Below are positions 46,913 to 58,939 of a DNA stretch of 64,000 nucleotides, one piece after another. The stretch spans positions 4,340,001 to 4,404,000 of the forward strand of contig JAYKKT010000076.1 of the NCBI GenBank assembly GCA_036023115.1. The letters are read 5' to 3'. Position 1 is the first letter of the stretch. Every line of letters starts with the position of its first letter. This DNA comes from Brasenia schreberi. Taxonomy: Eukaryota; Streptophyta; Magnoliopsida; Nymphaeales; Cabombaceae. A program made the translations under genes and the position numbers. Under the pieces are notes generated by a model. It worked only from the letters and a program-made list of their open reading frames with translations, did not search any database and was not told the DNA's origin.

Positions 46913-47176
46913 ATATGATAAATTATAAAAATAAACATAAAAAAGTGAAAATATCATTCTCCGTTTTAACGTACATCATGTGCATCTATACCATTGAACA
47001 TACCAATATTTTAAGTAGATTTGTAGATCTATTGGCTGTGCGTATTTACTACATTCCCTATATGTATGGAGAGTGAGAGATCCGAGTTCACTGTTCATTA
47101 ATGTTTTCATCCGAATTCGACTTGCAACCCGATTAGTGCTGCCTAGGTCCGACACGTTTATATTGCCCAGTCTTTA
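46913..47176. other. Unique upstream flank of the SPT16 copy
   Basis: AT-rich, not clearly repeat-derived. A short open stretch (46891-47076) starts inside the LTR and has no recognisable homology. I see no gene. Confidence 0.5.
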
Positions 47177-47186
47177 GGCGGGAAAA
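47177..47186. promoter_or_regulatory. E2F-like site upstream of SPT16
   Basis: GGCGGGAAAA, the reverse complement of TTTTCCCGCC, fits the plant E2F consensus WTTSSCSS. About 84 bases further on is a TATA-like ATATAAAC (47261-47268). Confidence 0.5.
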
Positions 47187-47336
47187 CACAACGTCCGATT
47201 GAAGATGGTACTTTCGTGATTAATTTCATAAACTTGAAACTTTCGGATCGCGTTCAATGCATATAAACGTCCATTCTTCGTTTGCTCTGCCCCGGCCCTC
47301 GTCTCAGCCTTCTCCTCTGAAACCCACCCTCGAAGA

Positions 47337-47345
47337 AAACCCTAA
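47337..47345 (+). promoter_or_regulatory. Telo-box in the SPT16 leader
   Basis: AAACCCTAA within AAAACCCTAACCCTAG, just downstream of the likely transcription start. Telo-boxes are common near the start sites of plant growth- and cell-cycle-linked genes. Further AACCCTAA and AAACCCTAG motifs lie at 47480-47530. Confidence 0.5.
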
Positions 47346-47431
47346 CCCTAGAAGCCGTACATCTCCTTCCTTTCCGGCGACTCATTCTGGCGGGATGGTA
47401 ACTGAAGCAAACGACAAGGAAGCCGGAAGCT

Positions 47432-47570
47432 GTAAGCACTTCTGTTCTTCTCCCGATTTACTCCAGGATATTCTTGAAACTCTAACCCTAATTTGTGATT
47501 TTGCCCCTTTAGATATTTCTGAAACCCTAGCGTTAGAATTCACGGTTTTATTTCCCTTTTTTCCTTGCAG
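47432..47570 (+). other. Probable 5' UTR intron of the SPT16 copy
   Basis: Donor AGCT/GTAAGC at 47432 and acceptor TTTTTTCCTTGCAG/AAG at 47570 bound a 139-bp T-rich segment before the coding start. An upstream ATG at 47395 would give a 12-codon uORF whose TAA is formed across this splice junction. The prediction is from sequence only. Confidence 0.5.
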
Positions 47571-47680
47571 AAGACGGATTGATCGGTGGAAAAGCTTCAT
47601 ATCACGGGTGAACCTTGCGTTCTCCGATTATTTCCAATCCTGTTTGTGTTTCTCGGTCCTAGGGTTTCCGTTTTGGGTTG

Positions 47681-50515
47681 ATGGCGGATAACCGAAACAG
47701 TTTGTTGAAACCATCTGATGGCTCTGGTACGGCGAAGGGGGTCGGATCTTACGCTATCAACATGGAGATGTTCAAGAAGAGATTGAAATCCTTCTATGCG
47801 AGTTGGAACGGACATAAGGAGAATTTCTGGTCAAATTCTAGTGCCCTGGCGGTAGCCACGCCTCCAACTTCCGACGATCTCCGCTACCTCAAATCATCGG
47901 CCCTCAATATATGGTTACTTGGGTATGAGTTCCCCGAGACCATCATTGTCTTCACGCAGAAGCAGATTCACTTCATCTGCAGCCAGAAGAAGGCCTCTCT
48001 CTTGGATGCCCTCAGGATTCCGGCCAAGGAAGCTGCCGGTCTTGAAGTCGTTATTCACGTCAAGGCCAAGAACGAAGATGGAGGGGTTCAGATGGAGAGC
48101 GTGTTCGAGGCGGTGCGAGGAGCGGTTGGAGGTGAGCCTCCGGTGGTAGGGCACATCGCCAAGGAAGCCCCTGAAGGAAAGCTTCTGGAGTTGTGGGCAG
48201 AGAAACTAAAGGGTTCTGGATTCGAGCTAGTAGACGTCACGAATGGTTTCTCTGAATTGTTTGCAGTGAAGGATGAGACAGAGTTGCTAAACGTGAAGAA
48301 GGCTGCGTTCCTGAGTGCTTCTGTTTTGAAGAATTTCGTTGTGCCCAAGCTTGAGGTGATCATCGACGAGGAGAAAACGGTCTCACACTCGACACTCATG
48401 GATGACACAGAGAAGGCCGTACTGGACCCCTCAAAGGCAAAGGTGAAGCTTAAATCCGAGAACGTTGATATCTGCTATCCGCCCATCTTTCAGAGTGGTG
48501 GGGTGTTCGATCTCAGACCGAGCGCATCAAGTAACGATGACAATCTTTGTTATGATGCCACAAGCGTTATCATCTGCGCCATTGGTGCTCTCTACAATAG
48601 TTACTGCTCTAACGTTGCTAGGACGTACTTGATTGACGCAAACATCACGCAAAGTAAGGCATACATGGTTCTCTACAAGGCCCAAGAAGCAGCAATTGCT
48701 GCATTGAAGACAGGAAACAAGGTCAGTGACGTTTATGCTGCGGCTCTAAAGGTGGTTCAGAGCGAAGGGCCAGAGTTTGCTCCCCATTTGACGAAATCGG
48801 CCGGGACAGGGATTGGAATTTTCAATGAGGATGAGGAAGAGGAAAAGCCCAGCACAAAAGCTGATGCCAATGGTGCTGAGCCCGTTATGTCTAAGACAAC
48901 TCTAAGGTCGGACAATCATGAAATTTCAAAGGAGGAACTCCGAAGGCAGCATCAGGCAGAACTTGCTCGTCAGAAAAATGAAGAAACTGCAAGGCGACTT
49001 GCTGGTGGTGGAAGTGAGACAGGAGACAACCGTTCGTCAGCGAGGACTTCAGCAGAACTGGTTGCCTACAAGAACATAAATGACCTTCCCCTCGCCCAGA
49101 GAAATGATGATTCAGATTGATCAGAAGAATGAAGCAGTTCTCCTGCCTATAAATGGAAGCTTGGTACCATTTCATGTGGCTTTCATTCGAACTGTTTCCA
49201 GCCAGCAGGACACCAACCGCAATTGCTATGTCAGAATTATTTTTAACGTTCCTGGGACCCCTTTCAGTCCTCATGATACAAACTCAATGAAGTTCCAAGG
49301 ATCGATATATTTGAAGGAGGCTTCATTCCGCTCCAAGGATTCAAGGCACATAAGTGAGGTTGTGCAGTCCATTAAAACGCTAAGGCGACAAGTTGTAGCT
49401 AGGGAGTCTGAGAGAGCTGAGAGGGCAACATTGGTTACTCAGGAGAAACTGCAGCTTGCTAATAATAGATTTAAGCCGATAAGATTGTCTGACCTTTGGA
49501 TCCGCCCTCCTTTTGGTGGGCGTGGAAGGAAGATACCTGGTACACTTGAGGCTCATGTGAATGGATTTCGTTATTCTACCACCAGGCAAGATGAGCGTGT
49601 GGACATAATGTTTGGCAACATTAAGCATGCTTTTTTCAGCCAGCAGAGAATGAAATGATTACAGTTCTGCACTTCCATCTCCACAACCATATTATGGTAG
49701 GAAATAAGAAAACCAAGGATGTTCAGTTTTATGTTGAAGTAATGGACATGGTGCAGAACGTAGGAGGTGGTAAGAGATCTGCCTATGACCCTGATGAGCT
49801 TGAAGAAGAACAACGGGAGAGAGATAGGAAGAATAAAATTAATGTGGAATTTCAGAGCTTTGTGAATCGGGTCAATGATCTCTGGGGACAACCCCAATTC
49901 AACGGCCTTGACCTTGAGTTTGATCAACCTCTGAGAGAACTTGGCTTCCTGGGGTACCTCATAAATCTTCAGTATTTATTGTTCCTACTTCAGCCTGCCT
50001 TGTTGAACTGATAGAGACCCCTTTCCTTGTTGTCACACTAAGTGAGATTGAGATTGTGAATCTCGAAAGGGTTGGGCTCGGCCAGAAGAACTTTGACATG
50101 GCTATAGTCTTTAAGGATTTCAAGCGGGATGTCCTCAGGATTGATTCCATCCCTTCCACATCACTCGATGGCATCAAGGAGTGGCTTGACACAACAGACA
50201 TCAAGTATTATGAGAGCAGGTTGAATCTGAACTGGCGTCAGATCCTAAAGACTATCACTGATGACCCGCAAGGCTTTATTGAAGGTGGTGGTTGGGAGTT
50301 TCTGAATTTGGAAGCCACTGATTCAGAATCTGAGAACTCCGAGGAGTCAGACAAAGGTTATGAACCATCCGATATTGAACCTGAATCTGATTCAGAGGAT
50401 GATGATCCTGATAGTGCATCACTTGTGGAGTCTGAGGATGATGAGGAGGAGGAGGATTCAGAGGAGAAACCGGTCTAAGTAGTAGCTTGCCAAAGCGGAC
50501 CAAGCTAAGATAGAT
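47681..50515 (+). pseudogene. SPT16: SPT16 (FACT complex large subunit), degraded copy
   Basis: Plant SPT16 works with SSRP1 as FACT, which moves H2A-H2B during transcription and replication. The ATG at 47681 gives MADNRNSLLK. The first frame runs to 49120: N-terminal lobe about residues 15-180, then the aminopeptidase-like 'pita-bread' domain. At codon about 378 (48815-48822) the text jumps in frame from SAGTGIGI to FNEDEEEE, dropping about 75-80 residues of that domain. Single-base indels then break the frame near 49095 (an extra base after CTCGCC), 49642 (KHAFF, a C missing) and 49947 (RELGF, a base missing). The middle domain (NVPGTPFSPHD, WIRPPFGGRGRK), the Rtt106-like part (MITVLHFHLHNHIMVGNKKT) and an acidic tail follow. 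The tail ends early at EEKPV; in another frame SSSLPKRTKLR then stop (to about 50513) looks like the true C-terminus, so roughly 50-65 residues are deleted. Coding sequence has no introns. Identification is secure; loss of function is very likely. Confidence 0.93.
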
Positions 50516-51840
50516 TTTGATTTTAGTTCTTGGTCAGTTTGTGGTTTAGTGCAGTTGATTTATGTTGTTGCTGCTGATAGCAGCTGTGTGTTGGAGTTGT
50601 CCTATCATTACTAACTGGTTTTCCTTTGCATACTATTTGTTCAGCCACTAGATAGGAACTCCTTGAATCCAATGTATGTCGTTAAAATGGTTAATGATTA
50701 TCTCTTTTAACAGTTGCTTCTATTTTTTATTTGGTTTTGTTAGGTCACATGTTAAGAAATAAAAGCAGCATATATTATTCTCCACTAATTACTTAAAGAA
50801 GAAAAAAAAAATTTAAATGTGATTCTAAATTTTGAAAATATTAAATGCTTCTTTTTTATTTAGTAATTTTTATTTTTAGTTTCTTAACATGTGTTCTTAA
50901 GGCACACGTTAACAATTTTTTTTTCCAATTATTAAATTTAACTTATGGAGTGATGGTTGTGTGCTCTTCTGTTTACATTTCAATCTCTTTTATTTTTCTT
51001 TGCTTTTTTGGATGGGATTGCTGAGGGAAGGTAAAGTTTTAGTTAAGTTCACCTTTTGAGTTCAGTAGTTGGTATCCGGGGCCCCAGTCTTTCATCTGTA
51101 TCCCATACAGTGGCAAACTTTTCCGGTTAGGTGTCTACAAAATAAGAGAAAATGGAGTAGGATTTGAAGGCATACAGTCACCAATTTTTATGGTCTTTTC
51201 TTTTTATCAAAGGCAGAGTTTCATTATCATTTATCAAATGAAAGAATACAGACAGTTGACTAAAGTAGCCAGCTATCATAATTTAACTAGGTGTCCTACT
51301 AATATTTCCGACATCAATGATACATACCAAGGTCACAGAATGTTCAATCGCTTAAGTGTTATGCACTAAGGGAAGCTTAAAGTAGCCAGTAAATGTTTTT
51401 ATATTTCAAATACAAATACCAATCTTATTATTTTCTTGTCCCTTTCATTTGTCCATGAAAATACAAAGATCTTTTATGTAATTTGTTTTAACTTCTTTAC
51501 TGTATGATATGGGGATCTTTTTTGCAATTGATTCACTCTATATAGGAAAAGATGGAGAGGTTTTTGCTTACCGTATTCGGGCTAAGCATTCCGTCACTAA
51601 GAGGAATATCCTAACGAAATGCTCGTAATGTCTAGAATCTGTGATAGATAAATATTACATAAAACTAGTTTTATGTTGGTTGTCAAAAGCCAACAAAATC
51701 TTTCTCCTTATAACTTTGTGACGAGACATGCAATAGTGATCCTTTATATGGGTGAAAGTACCATAAGTAGGAGTGTTACAACAAATTAGTGAGCTTTGGT
51801 GAGCCTCACCTGTACTAGAAAATCAATGATTCTGAGAAAA
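50516..51840. other. 3' flank of SPT16; no gene recognised
   Basis: Begins with the likely 3' UTR (T-rich to about 50730). The rest is AT-rich with no coding homology I can recognise on either strand. Confidence 0.5.
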
Positions 51841-52079
51841 ATAAATCAATAGTGTATGGTTTAAGCACTTGTTGCTTTGGTCAATACAAACCAAGAACCC
51901 TTGGTCCAAGCACTGGCTGAATCTGAGTTGGTCAAGCCTACTCTGACCATAGACAAAGAAGGGTCACTGCTGTGCTCTTTAGGCCTCAATATTAGCCGAC
52001 ATAAAGGCTTTGTCCTAGTGCTGACTGGGAGAAAGTCTTGCATAATTGGGACTTGGATCCCGGTAGTCAGACTGCCTAT

Positions 52080-52595
52080 GAGAATTGGATAAATGCTGAC
52101 CTAGTCCATTATGATCATGATTTGAAGAAACTAGAGGTCAATCTGGTTAGCATACTCCCTAAAACGACTTCCCTATTATGTAGTTCAACAAACTATAACT
52201 TGATGGGGATATTTAAAAAATGATCTTGACCAGGACATCTGTGGTCGTTTCACGTTAAAGTTTGCATTAAGTAACGAAAAAACTCTTTATTGATGATGGG
52301 AAATGACACTACACATTGAGGAAACTACCGCAAGAAAGAGAAATATCTGGTTGCCACTCACGTGACCATGGCTTCAGAGGCGAGTCATTGAAGCCACTAG
52401 GCATGTTCGTTGCTGAGGTTCAAGTGGGTAGTAGGACATTGCTGATGACCTTCTCTATTATGAAGGCAAAGCCTTCCTATTCAGTGCTACTCAAACATAA
52501 TTGGATCCATACCAACGTGTGAGTTTCATCTTCCTTGCATTAGAAACTGATGTTTTAGGATGATGATCGTATTGAGGTAGTCGATGTGTATCATC
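52080..52595 (+). pseudogene. Ty3/gypsy protease fragment
   Basis: The translation near 52380-52520 reads LGMFVAEVQVGSRTLLMTFS, then SYSVLLKHNWIHTN, which fits the C-terminal half of a gypsy aspartic protease (sYN.LLGR.WIH). It continues with stops through SSLH.KLMF.DDDRIEVVD, as in these proteases. An upstream piece near 52090-52190 (LEVNLVSILP) may belong to the same element. The catalytic DSG part was not found. It is unlike the Tat elements here, so it is another family. Bases 51841-52079 may be part of the same relic but I recognise nothing in them. Confidence 0.6.
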
Positions 52596-52864
52596 ACCTG
52601 TTTACTTTCAGCTGTCACTTTGCGAGATCCATTCTTTGCTTCCTCATTTGCTATGGATCATCATGCCAAATGGTTTCAAAGGAGCTTTGAAATCCTTCCA
52701 ATTAACTAGACATGGTTGTAGGGAGCATATTACAGTTTGTTACATATTATATGTTTATGCATGTAGCCCTAGTGTTGCTTCCAACATTCTTAGAGAAATT
52801 AGTCATAGTTAATATATCATTGTCTATTTCTTTACAACCTAAGAGGTTGATATGACCTTGATGT

Positions 52865-53565
52865 CACAAAAGTTTGTCGGTCCCCACTTTAAATGTTGGC
52901 AACAACATATAAAAATCTAGTTAACTATGTTAGGGTTACATGTATTCATTGAGTCAGATTATTTTCAACATGATATTTTTTACCCTAAGTGCGGTAATAA
53001 AATTATCGAGTTGAAGGAGAAGGATACTCTATGTCGTTATTATATTCTGTTGGTACTGTCAAATGTTCTGTTGGATGTATATAGTTCTTATCCTTAAACG
53101 ATAACAAAAGATTTGTAGATTGCTTTAGATCGGAAATACAATACTAAAGACCTCAGTCTTGAAAATTATTTCATGACCAAGTTCTTGAAATATCAAATGG
53201 TAGAGGAAAAATCCGTGATTGAACAAGCATATGAGTTTTTATTTTTGTGCTTTGGTCTTTTAAAAGAATATATGAAGCTCCATGATAAATTTATTGTAAT
53301 GTTTATTATTGATAAATTATCAAAGTTTTGAGAAAACTTCAATCTAGATCTCAAACATTAGAAGGGTAATATGACCCTTGATGATCTCATGATAGACATA
53401 ACAATAGAGAAAAAATATAAAAGCTAAAAAATAGTTATGCATATTGATAGCAATTTTAAACGGAACTTAACAGTAAAAAAGAAACAAACGAGTGATCCTA
53501 AGGGAAGGTAAAAGGCAAAATATGAACCAAAAGAAAAGATCGAGAAAAAACCCAAAAACAAATCA
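52865..53565 (+). pseudogene. Ty1/copia gag fragment
   Basis: Broken translation with gag features of copia elements (UBN2-type): FVGPHFKCWQQHIKIWLTML, then DTLCRYYILLVLSNVLLDVY, LDRKYNTKDLS, FLKYQMVEEKSVIEQAYEF, and MTLDDLMIDITIEKK. Stops and frame changes are present. The zinc knuckle is not clear. It abuts an opposite-strand copia pol fragment. Bases 52596-52864 have nothing I recognise. Confidence 0.7.
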
Positions 53566-53574
53566 TATTGGATT

Positions 53575-55060
53575 TACCGCGAGAAAACCTTTGCAACCAA
53601 CCTCGCTTTAAACTTGTCGATTGTTCCATCGACCTTATATTTCTTTTTGAGAACCCATTTGCAACCTATAACTTTCATTCCTTTATGCAAATCAGCCAAT
53701 TACCAAACTTAGTTTTTCTCAATGGATTCAATTTCCTCATCCATAGCTTTTACCTTGTCTCATGATTAAGATGAGTCAATAACCTGCCGATATGTTAGGT
53801 TATCGGTCAACTCATCTAAATCTACGTAATTGCATAATTCCTTAACAATATAAGTATGATAATCCTTTAAGTAGGATGAAGTGATCCTAAGTCTTTTATA
53901 TCCACTTAAAGTTTCAGTTTGTACATGAAGATCATATATGAATTCGAATGATGATTGATCTAGATCTACTAGAAGATGTCATTCTTAGTATCTTCTAGAA
54001 ATTCAACATCCCTGCTCTCTATGAGTCCATGGTCCTTATGATAAAATTGATATCCCTTAGATCATTTAGGATATTCAATAAATGCATATCTCAAGAACCT
54101 ACTGTCTAGCTTATCTTAACACTGGTTAAGGATCTTCACATGAGAGATATACCCCCACCTCTTGAGATGACATAGTTCAGTTTTCTTTTAAACCCATCTC
54201 ATATGGTATAGAGAATATAGCTTCACATGGTACTCTATTTAGAATATACACAATTGTATTTACTCCTCCCCAAAATATCATGGGTAGAGATGCATCTATT
54301 AACATAGATCTTGTCATATTCAATACAGTCCTGTTATGCATTTTTGCTATACCATTTTGTTGAAGTGTCGGGTATTGTATTTTATTTTACAATACCAAAG
54401 TCTTTGAAGCTTTCTAAAAATTCTTCTTTTGCACAAGTGTACTCATCACCTCTATATGATCTCAGGACTTTAATTGTATTTTACAAATAATTCTCAACTT
54501 GAATTATATTCTTTAAATGCTTCAAGTAACTCAGATTTATGTGCTAAGATATATATATATATATATATATATATATTGAGTAATTATCGATAAAGGTTAT
54601 GAAATATACCTTTCCACGATGAGATCTTACCCTAAAAGGTTCACATAAATGAGTGTGAATGATTTTTAGTAGGGTTGTTGCCCTTGTTATTTCATTGGGA
54701 AATGCTTTTCTTATCATTTTTCCTTGTATATAAGCTTTACATTTACCAAAAGTGTTTTCCTGAAATCCTATTAATATGTTAAAGTCTGATAATTTTCTCA
54801 ACTTTTTCAGACTTATATACTCTAGGTGTTTATGCTACATATTCACATCAATATTAAAAATACAATCGATATAGGTAGAAAATTCTTTCTTTTTATTTAT
54901 TTTTAGCTTGAACAATCCTTGTTCATCATTGAACAATTCTAATAAAGCTATCCTTTCATGCTTTCCTATGGTTACCTTGGTAGGGACAAACCTGACTTCA
55001 AAACTCTTCTTAACTAAGGCAGAAATCGATACCAAATTACACCTTATACTTGACACAATT
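53575..55060 (-). pseudogene. Ty1/copia pol fragment: pre-integrase, integrase, start of RT
   Basis: Read from high to low coordinates: GAG-pre-integrase (NLVSISALVKKSFEVRF near 55040; CKAYIQGKMIRKAFPNE near 54730); integrase start (IIHTHLCEPFRVRSHRGKVY, FITFIDNYS near 54600); after an (AT)n expansion, the integrase end (QNGIAKMHNRTVLNMTRSML, FWGGVNTIVYILNRVPCEA near 54350-54210); then SRDVEFLED; and the RT N-terminus (VIGCKWVLKKKYKVDGTIDK, FKARLVAK near 53600). Stops are frequent. The RT palm and RNase H are gone. Confidence 0.85.
54549..54576. repeat. (AT)14 microsatellite inside the copia integrase
   Basis: Simple AT run that interrupts the integrase reading right after FIDNYS. Confidence 0.9.
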
Positions 55061-55065
55061 AATAT

Positions 55066-55488
55066 ATCTGCCTCAGCTGCACCCTATACAGCGCCCCGAG
55101 CCAGCACCCTCCAACCTACCGACCCACACCAACGTCCCAGCCCACCTTAACCGAGACCCACCTAACATCCTACCCCACCTAGCTAGGACCATACCCACTT
55201 AGCTAACCCACACCTTGGCCGAACTAAGCCCATCCAAAACCCTCGAGCACTTGGCTGCCTCCAAGCAAAACCCAAGCCTAAACTCTCACATCTAGACCCC
55301 CTTAGGGAGACCTATCTATTGGCTGCCAAGGAGGACGGACCCGAGCAATTCGAGAGGAAAAGCCGACCACATGTAAGTGTTTAAATTCGGTTTTTACCTT
55401 ACTCATTTGATATTAAATTAAATTCGATACGGGGCTGTAATAATGGAGCGTAGTCTCCCCCTGAAATGTAATATTTGTGCTTGATACA
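55066..55488 (+). repeat. LTR J: plus-strand Tat-type LTR fragment, split by element 4
   Basis: Similar to LTR D at about 28950-29270 in order and strand: CTTGGCCGAAC, GTAAGTGT.TAAA, GATACGGGGCTGTAATAATGGAGC and TCTCCCCC. It stops at 55488, where element 4 begins; the rest should lie beyond the window. Left border is approximate. No gene. Confidence 0.75.
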
Positions 55489-58400
55489 TGTAGACGCGCG
55501 AAAATCCCCACGCCTCCCCGCCTTTTCTGGGCTTGGAGTGGATCCTCTCGTGCGTCTAAGGCCTATTTATGTAAACAGGGCGTGCCAGCTAGCTTACCTA
55601 AGCTAGCGAAGATGTATTTTAAACTGACTTCTAATCGTGGCGACTGTGAGCAAGTGAGCTCTTGTCGTCGCAGACCTTCTTGCACCGATGCGCAAGGGTC
55701 AGTCTATACGCTTTGCAAAAATCAAGTTTTTGGGATAGAAAGCCTACGAAGCGGTTCGAGGTGTCTAATTCGGGTCTTTTTAGATGCGATTGCAGATTTT
55801 AGATCATGTGGATTTGCACGTGCCTAAGTCTTTCCTTTTATCCCTTTATGGGCCACCTAGTTTGTGTGTTATGAACACTCCACTACATGGGCGAATTCGA
55901 GCGGGGCTTGCTTTGATGCAATATGCGTTCTACCTCATGGTATGGCGTAGATGCAATGCAAACTCACGCTACTCCAAAGGGAAAACCCGAAATATAAAGA
56001 CAATGCCGAAGGGAAATAACCGAAGGGAAATGACTTGAAATGTAAATGCCGAAGGGAGATATGTATATAGAGTATGTATATGGGCCCTTACTCGGGTCTT
56101 GCAAATAAGAGCGAAGGCTCAATGTGGGTGCGTGCTTGAATTGAAAGACTTACACACACGACATGAAATTAAACCCAAATATAACTTGCAGTATGGCCTT
56201 GATTAAGGTCTTGGGAATAAGAGCGAAAGCTCAATGTGTGTGAGTGATTGAATTGAAGTACTACACACACAACATGAAATTAAACCCAAATAGTATAACA
56301 CGGCCCTTACTTGGGTCTTTCAAATAAGAGTGAAAGCTCAATGTGTGTGAGTGCTTGAATTGAAAGACTTACACACACGACATGAAATGAAACCCAAATA
56401 GTATAGGTCGGCCCTTACTTGGGTCTTTCAAATAAGAGCGAAGGCTCAATGTGTGTGAGTGCTTGAATTGAAAGACTTACACACACGACATGAAATGAAA
56501 ACCAAATAGTATAGGTCGGCCCTTACTTGGGTCTTTCAAATAAGAGCGAAGGCTCAATGTGTGTGAGTGCTTGAATTGAAAGACAACACACCCAACTTAA
56601 GCAAAACCCTACAAAAATGAAAGTATATGTATATACTTATGTATTAGGGGCTGATTAGGCCCGTGTATGTTCAAAATCGTGCACAACTAAGAGAGTGCAC
56701 GTGTGTGGGTGTGCCAAGCCACGTTATTACAAGCGGGGGGAGACTATGCTCCGTTATTACAACCCCGTATCGAATTGAATCTCAAGCAAGTATACAACTA
56801 AAGACCGAGTTAGGCACTTACTAATGGCTGGTCCGAAGATGCCTTGCTTGAGCGTGGGCTTGGCCTTCGCCTTGGGCTGCAAAAGGGAGCTCCGCGAGGT
56901 TGAACGGCAAGGGGAGGTGCTGGCCGGATGTCCTTGGTGCGCGGGAGAGGCACCTTGAAGGTGGCCGGCTACTAGGGACAGGTTGTTTTTGGTGTGTTGG
57001 GTAAAAGGACCTAAGTAGGGTCACTAAGGATAGGGTTTAGTTTTAAGGTAGGTTGTGCAAAGGGTGAACCTAAGGGAAGGTCTAACGGATCACCTAGGGT
57101 TGGCGGGTTGCTATGGTGGCCGGATGAAATGACAGTCGGTTGGAGTGGCCGACTAGGAGGACTTAGTGGTGGCGGGCAGTTAGAGTGGCTAGGAATGGTA
57201 TAAGGTAGGGGAACTAGCTAGGAGATGGGGCCAGGTGGTAGTGGGTGTAGTAGGTGTATTGGGGTGATAGGGGCGGGTTTTAGGAAATCGGATAGGGTGG
57301 CCGAATGAAGCTAAGGTCTCTAGGTGGTGGCGGGTAGCTAGGGTGGCTACGGGTTTGGCTGAGTGGGGCTGGTGGCAGCAAGTGGAAGGGCTGGTGTTAG
57401 GGTGATATGGGAGTGGATTAGGCGGCTGAGAGTGGAGAGAGAGTGAAGAAGGAGTAAGATAGAATGTAGGGTGCTTACCGGGTGAAGAGATGGTGGCGGG
57501 TAGAAAGGAGTCAGCCGGATGATGGTGGTGGCGCTCGGCTGGAAGGTAGTGGTGCAGGTGGTGGTGGGACGTGGAGCAGGTGGTGGCGGGATGTGGAGCA
57601 GGTGGAGCAGGTGGAGATTCGGCTGAGCTGGGGAAGTGGAGGACCCGGTTGGGAAGGTGGGGCTACTAGATGATGAAGCCCGCCCCCAAGGGGGGGGGTT
57701 TATATAGGGCTGGGTTAGGTCGGTTAGGGCTGGGTTTGGGGTAGTGGTTAGGTGGTTTAGGTAGGGTGGTATGATGATAAGGTGGGCTGGAAAGGGTAGG
57801 GCCAGATATTTTAGATACAAGTGGTTTGGGTAGGTTGTGGGCTAGGGGTGGTTTAGAGGTTTAGGGTTTAGTTAGGTGGGTTGGTTCTAGGGTGAGGTTT
57901 AGTGAGCTAGGTTAGGTGATTAGGTTAGGATTAGGCTAGGTTTAGGGAAATTAACCTAGGTTTAGGGAAGGATTAGGGAAGTGGGTTAGGTGATTAGGTT
58001 GGGATTAGGGAAGTGGGTTAGGTGATTAGGCTCAGATTATGGCCGGATTAGGGTGGAAGGCTAGGATTAGGCGTTTTTGGTTAGGTTTAGGTGAAGGAGC
58101 TCCCTTTGCATGGCCCATAGACCTTAACCACATCATGTTGGTGCAGCCCTAGGTTAGGTTTTGGCTAATTACAAGCTTAAACCCACTTAATTAGGCTAAC
58201 CCACATGATTAACCCCAAACTTGACACACAAGTCAAGCTTAATTACAACACACACTTGATCTTATCCACCCCCACTCTCTCTCATGCCCATAATCCCACG
58301 TGAAATTCAAGTGGGCCCCACCTCCATTTATGAGAAGGTGATGTGGGCCATGGGTATGGATATTGGATTGGATTTTTGAATCCAAATCCAAATCCAAATC

Positions 58401-58939
58401 CAAGTCCATACATGGGTTTGGATTAGGATCTGGATATATATGGTCCAGATCCGATCCAAACTGAACTTTGACTCCTTCGAGCTGTGTTCGAAACGGACGT
58501 TTTGTGCGGGGCCAGACAGCATCAGTACTCCGACTTCGTTGGGTCTTCGCCAACATGATCGTCCGCCTCTGTTTTCACCTTCCAGAGGTGACTTCAAATG
58601 ATGTTTTGATGATAACAGGGTCTTTGACGTTCGAGATCATAGGGGTGTGGATTTGATACAAGAGTTGCTGTGCCGGGCTCGACATGTGCTCCGGTTCCGG
58701 GCTCTTCTTGTCTTTCCTGGTCCTATCTGGATTAGGCCGAAGCTGCTTCGGGGTTTCAAAAACATGTTTAAAAAGGTTTTCAAAAGCCACATTGTATATT
58801 TTTGAAAGATAAAGTTTAAAATATATATATAGGGTTGTCTGGAAGGCTCCTGGGTTTCCAAACTCAAAATGGCCCTTTGGGGCTGCTTTTACAAAACCAG
58901 ATGGATTTGAGAAATTGGTGGGATTTCGGGGTGTTTACA
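55489..58939 (-). repeat. LTR I: 3' LTR of element 4
   Basis: 3451 bp, TGTAGACGCGCG to GGGTGTTTACA. It has three units of a 108-bp repeat (56302, 56410, 56518), a G-rich TTAGG-like part (57700-58080) and the GGATCCAAATCC block (58350-58460). It is diverged from LTRs A to F in the 56820-57680 part. No gene. Confidence 0.9.

Noticed and set aside
47257..47691. 144-codon frame upstream of SPT16
   Set aside because: Runs through the TATA-like motif, the leader and the probable intron and ends just after the SPT16 start; no homology.
54549..54576. AT run as a possible origin or promoter
   Set aside because: A plain microsatellite within a dead copia integrase.
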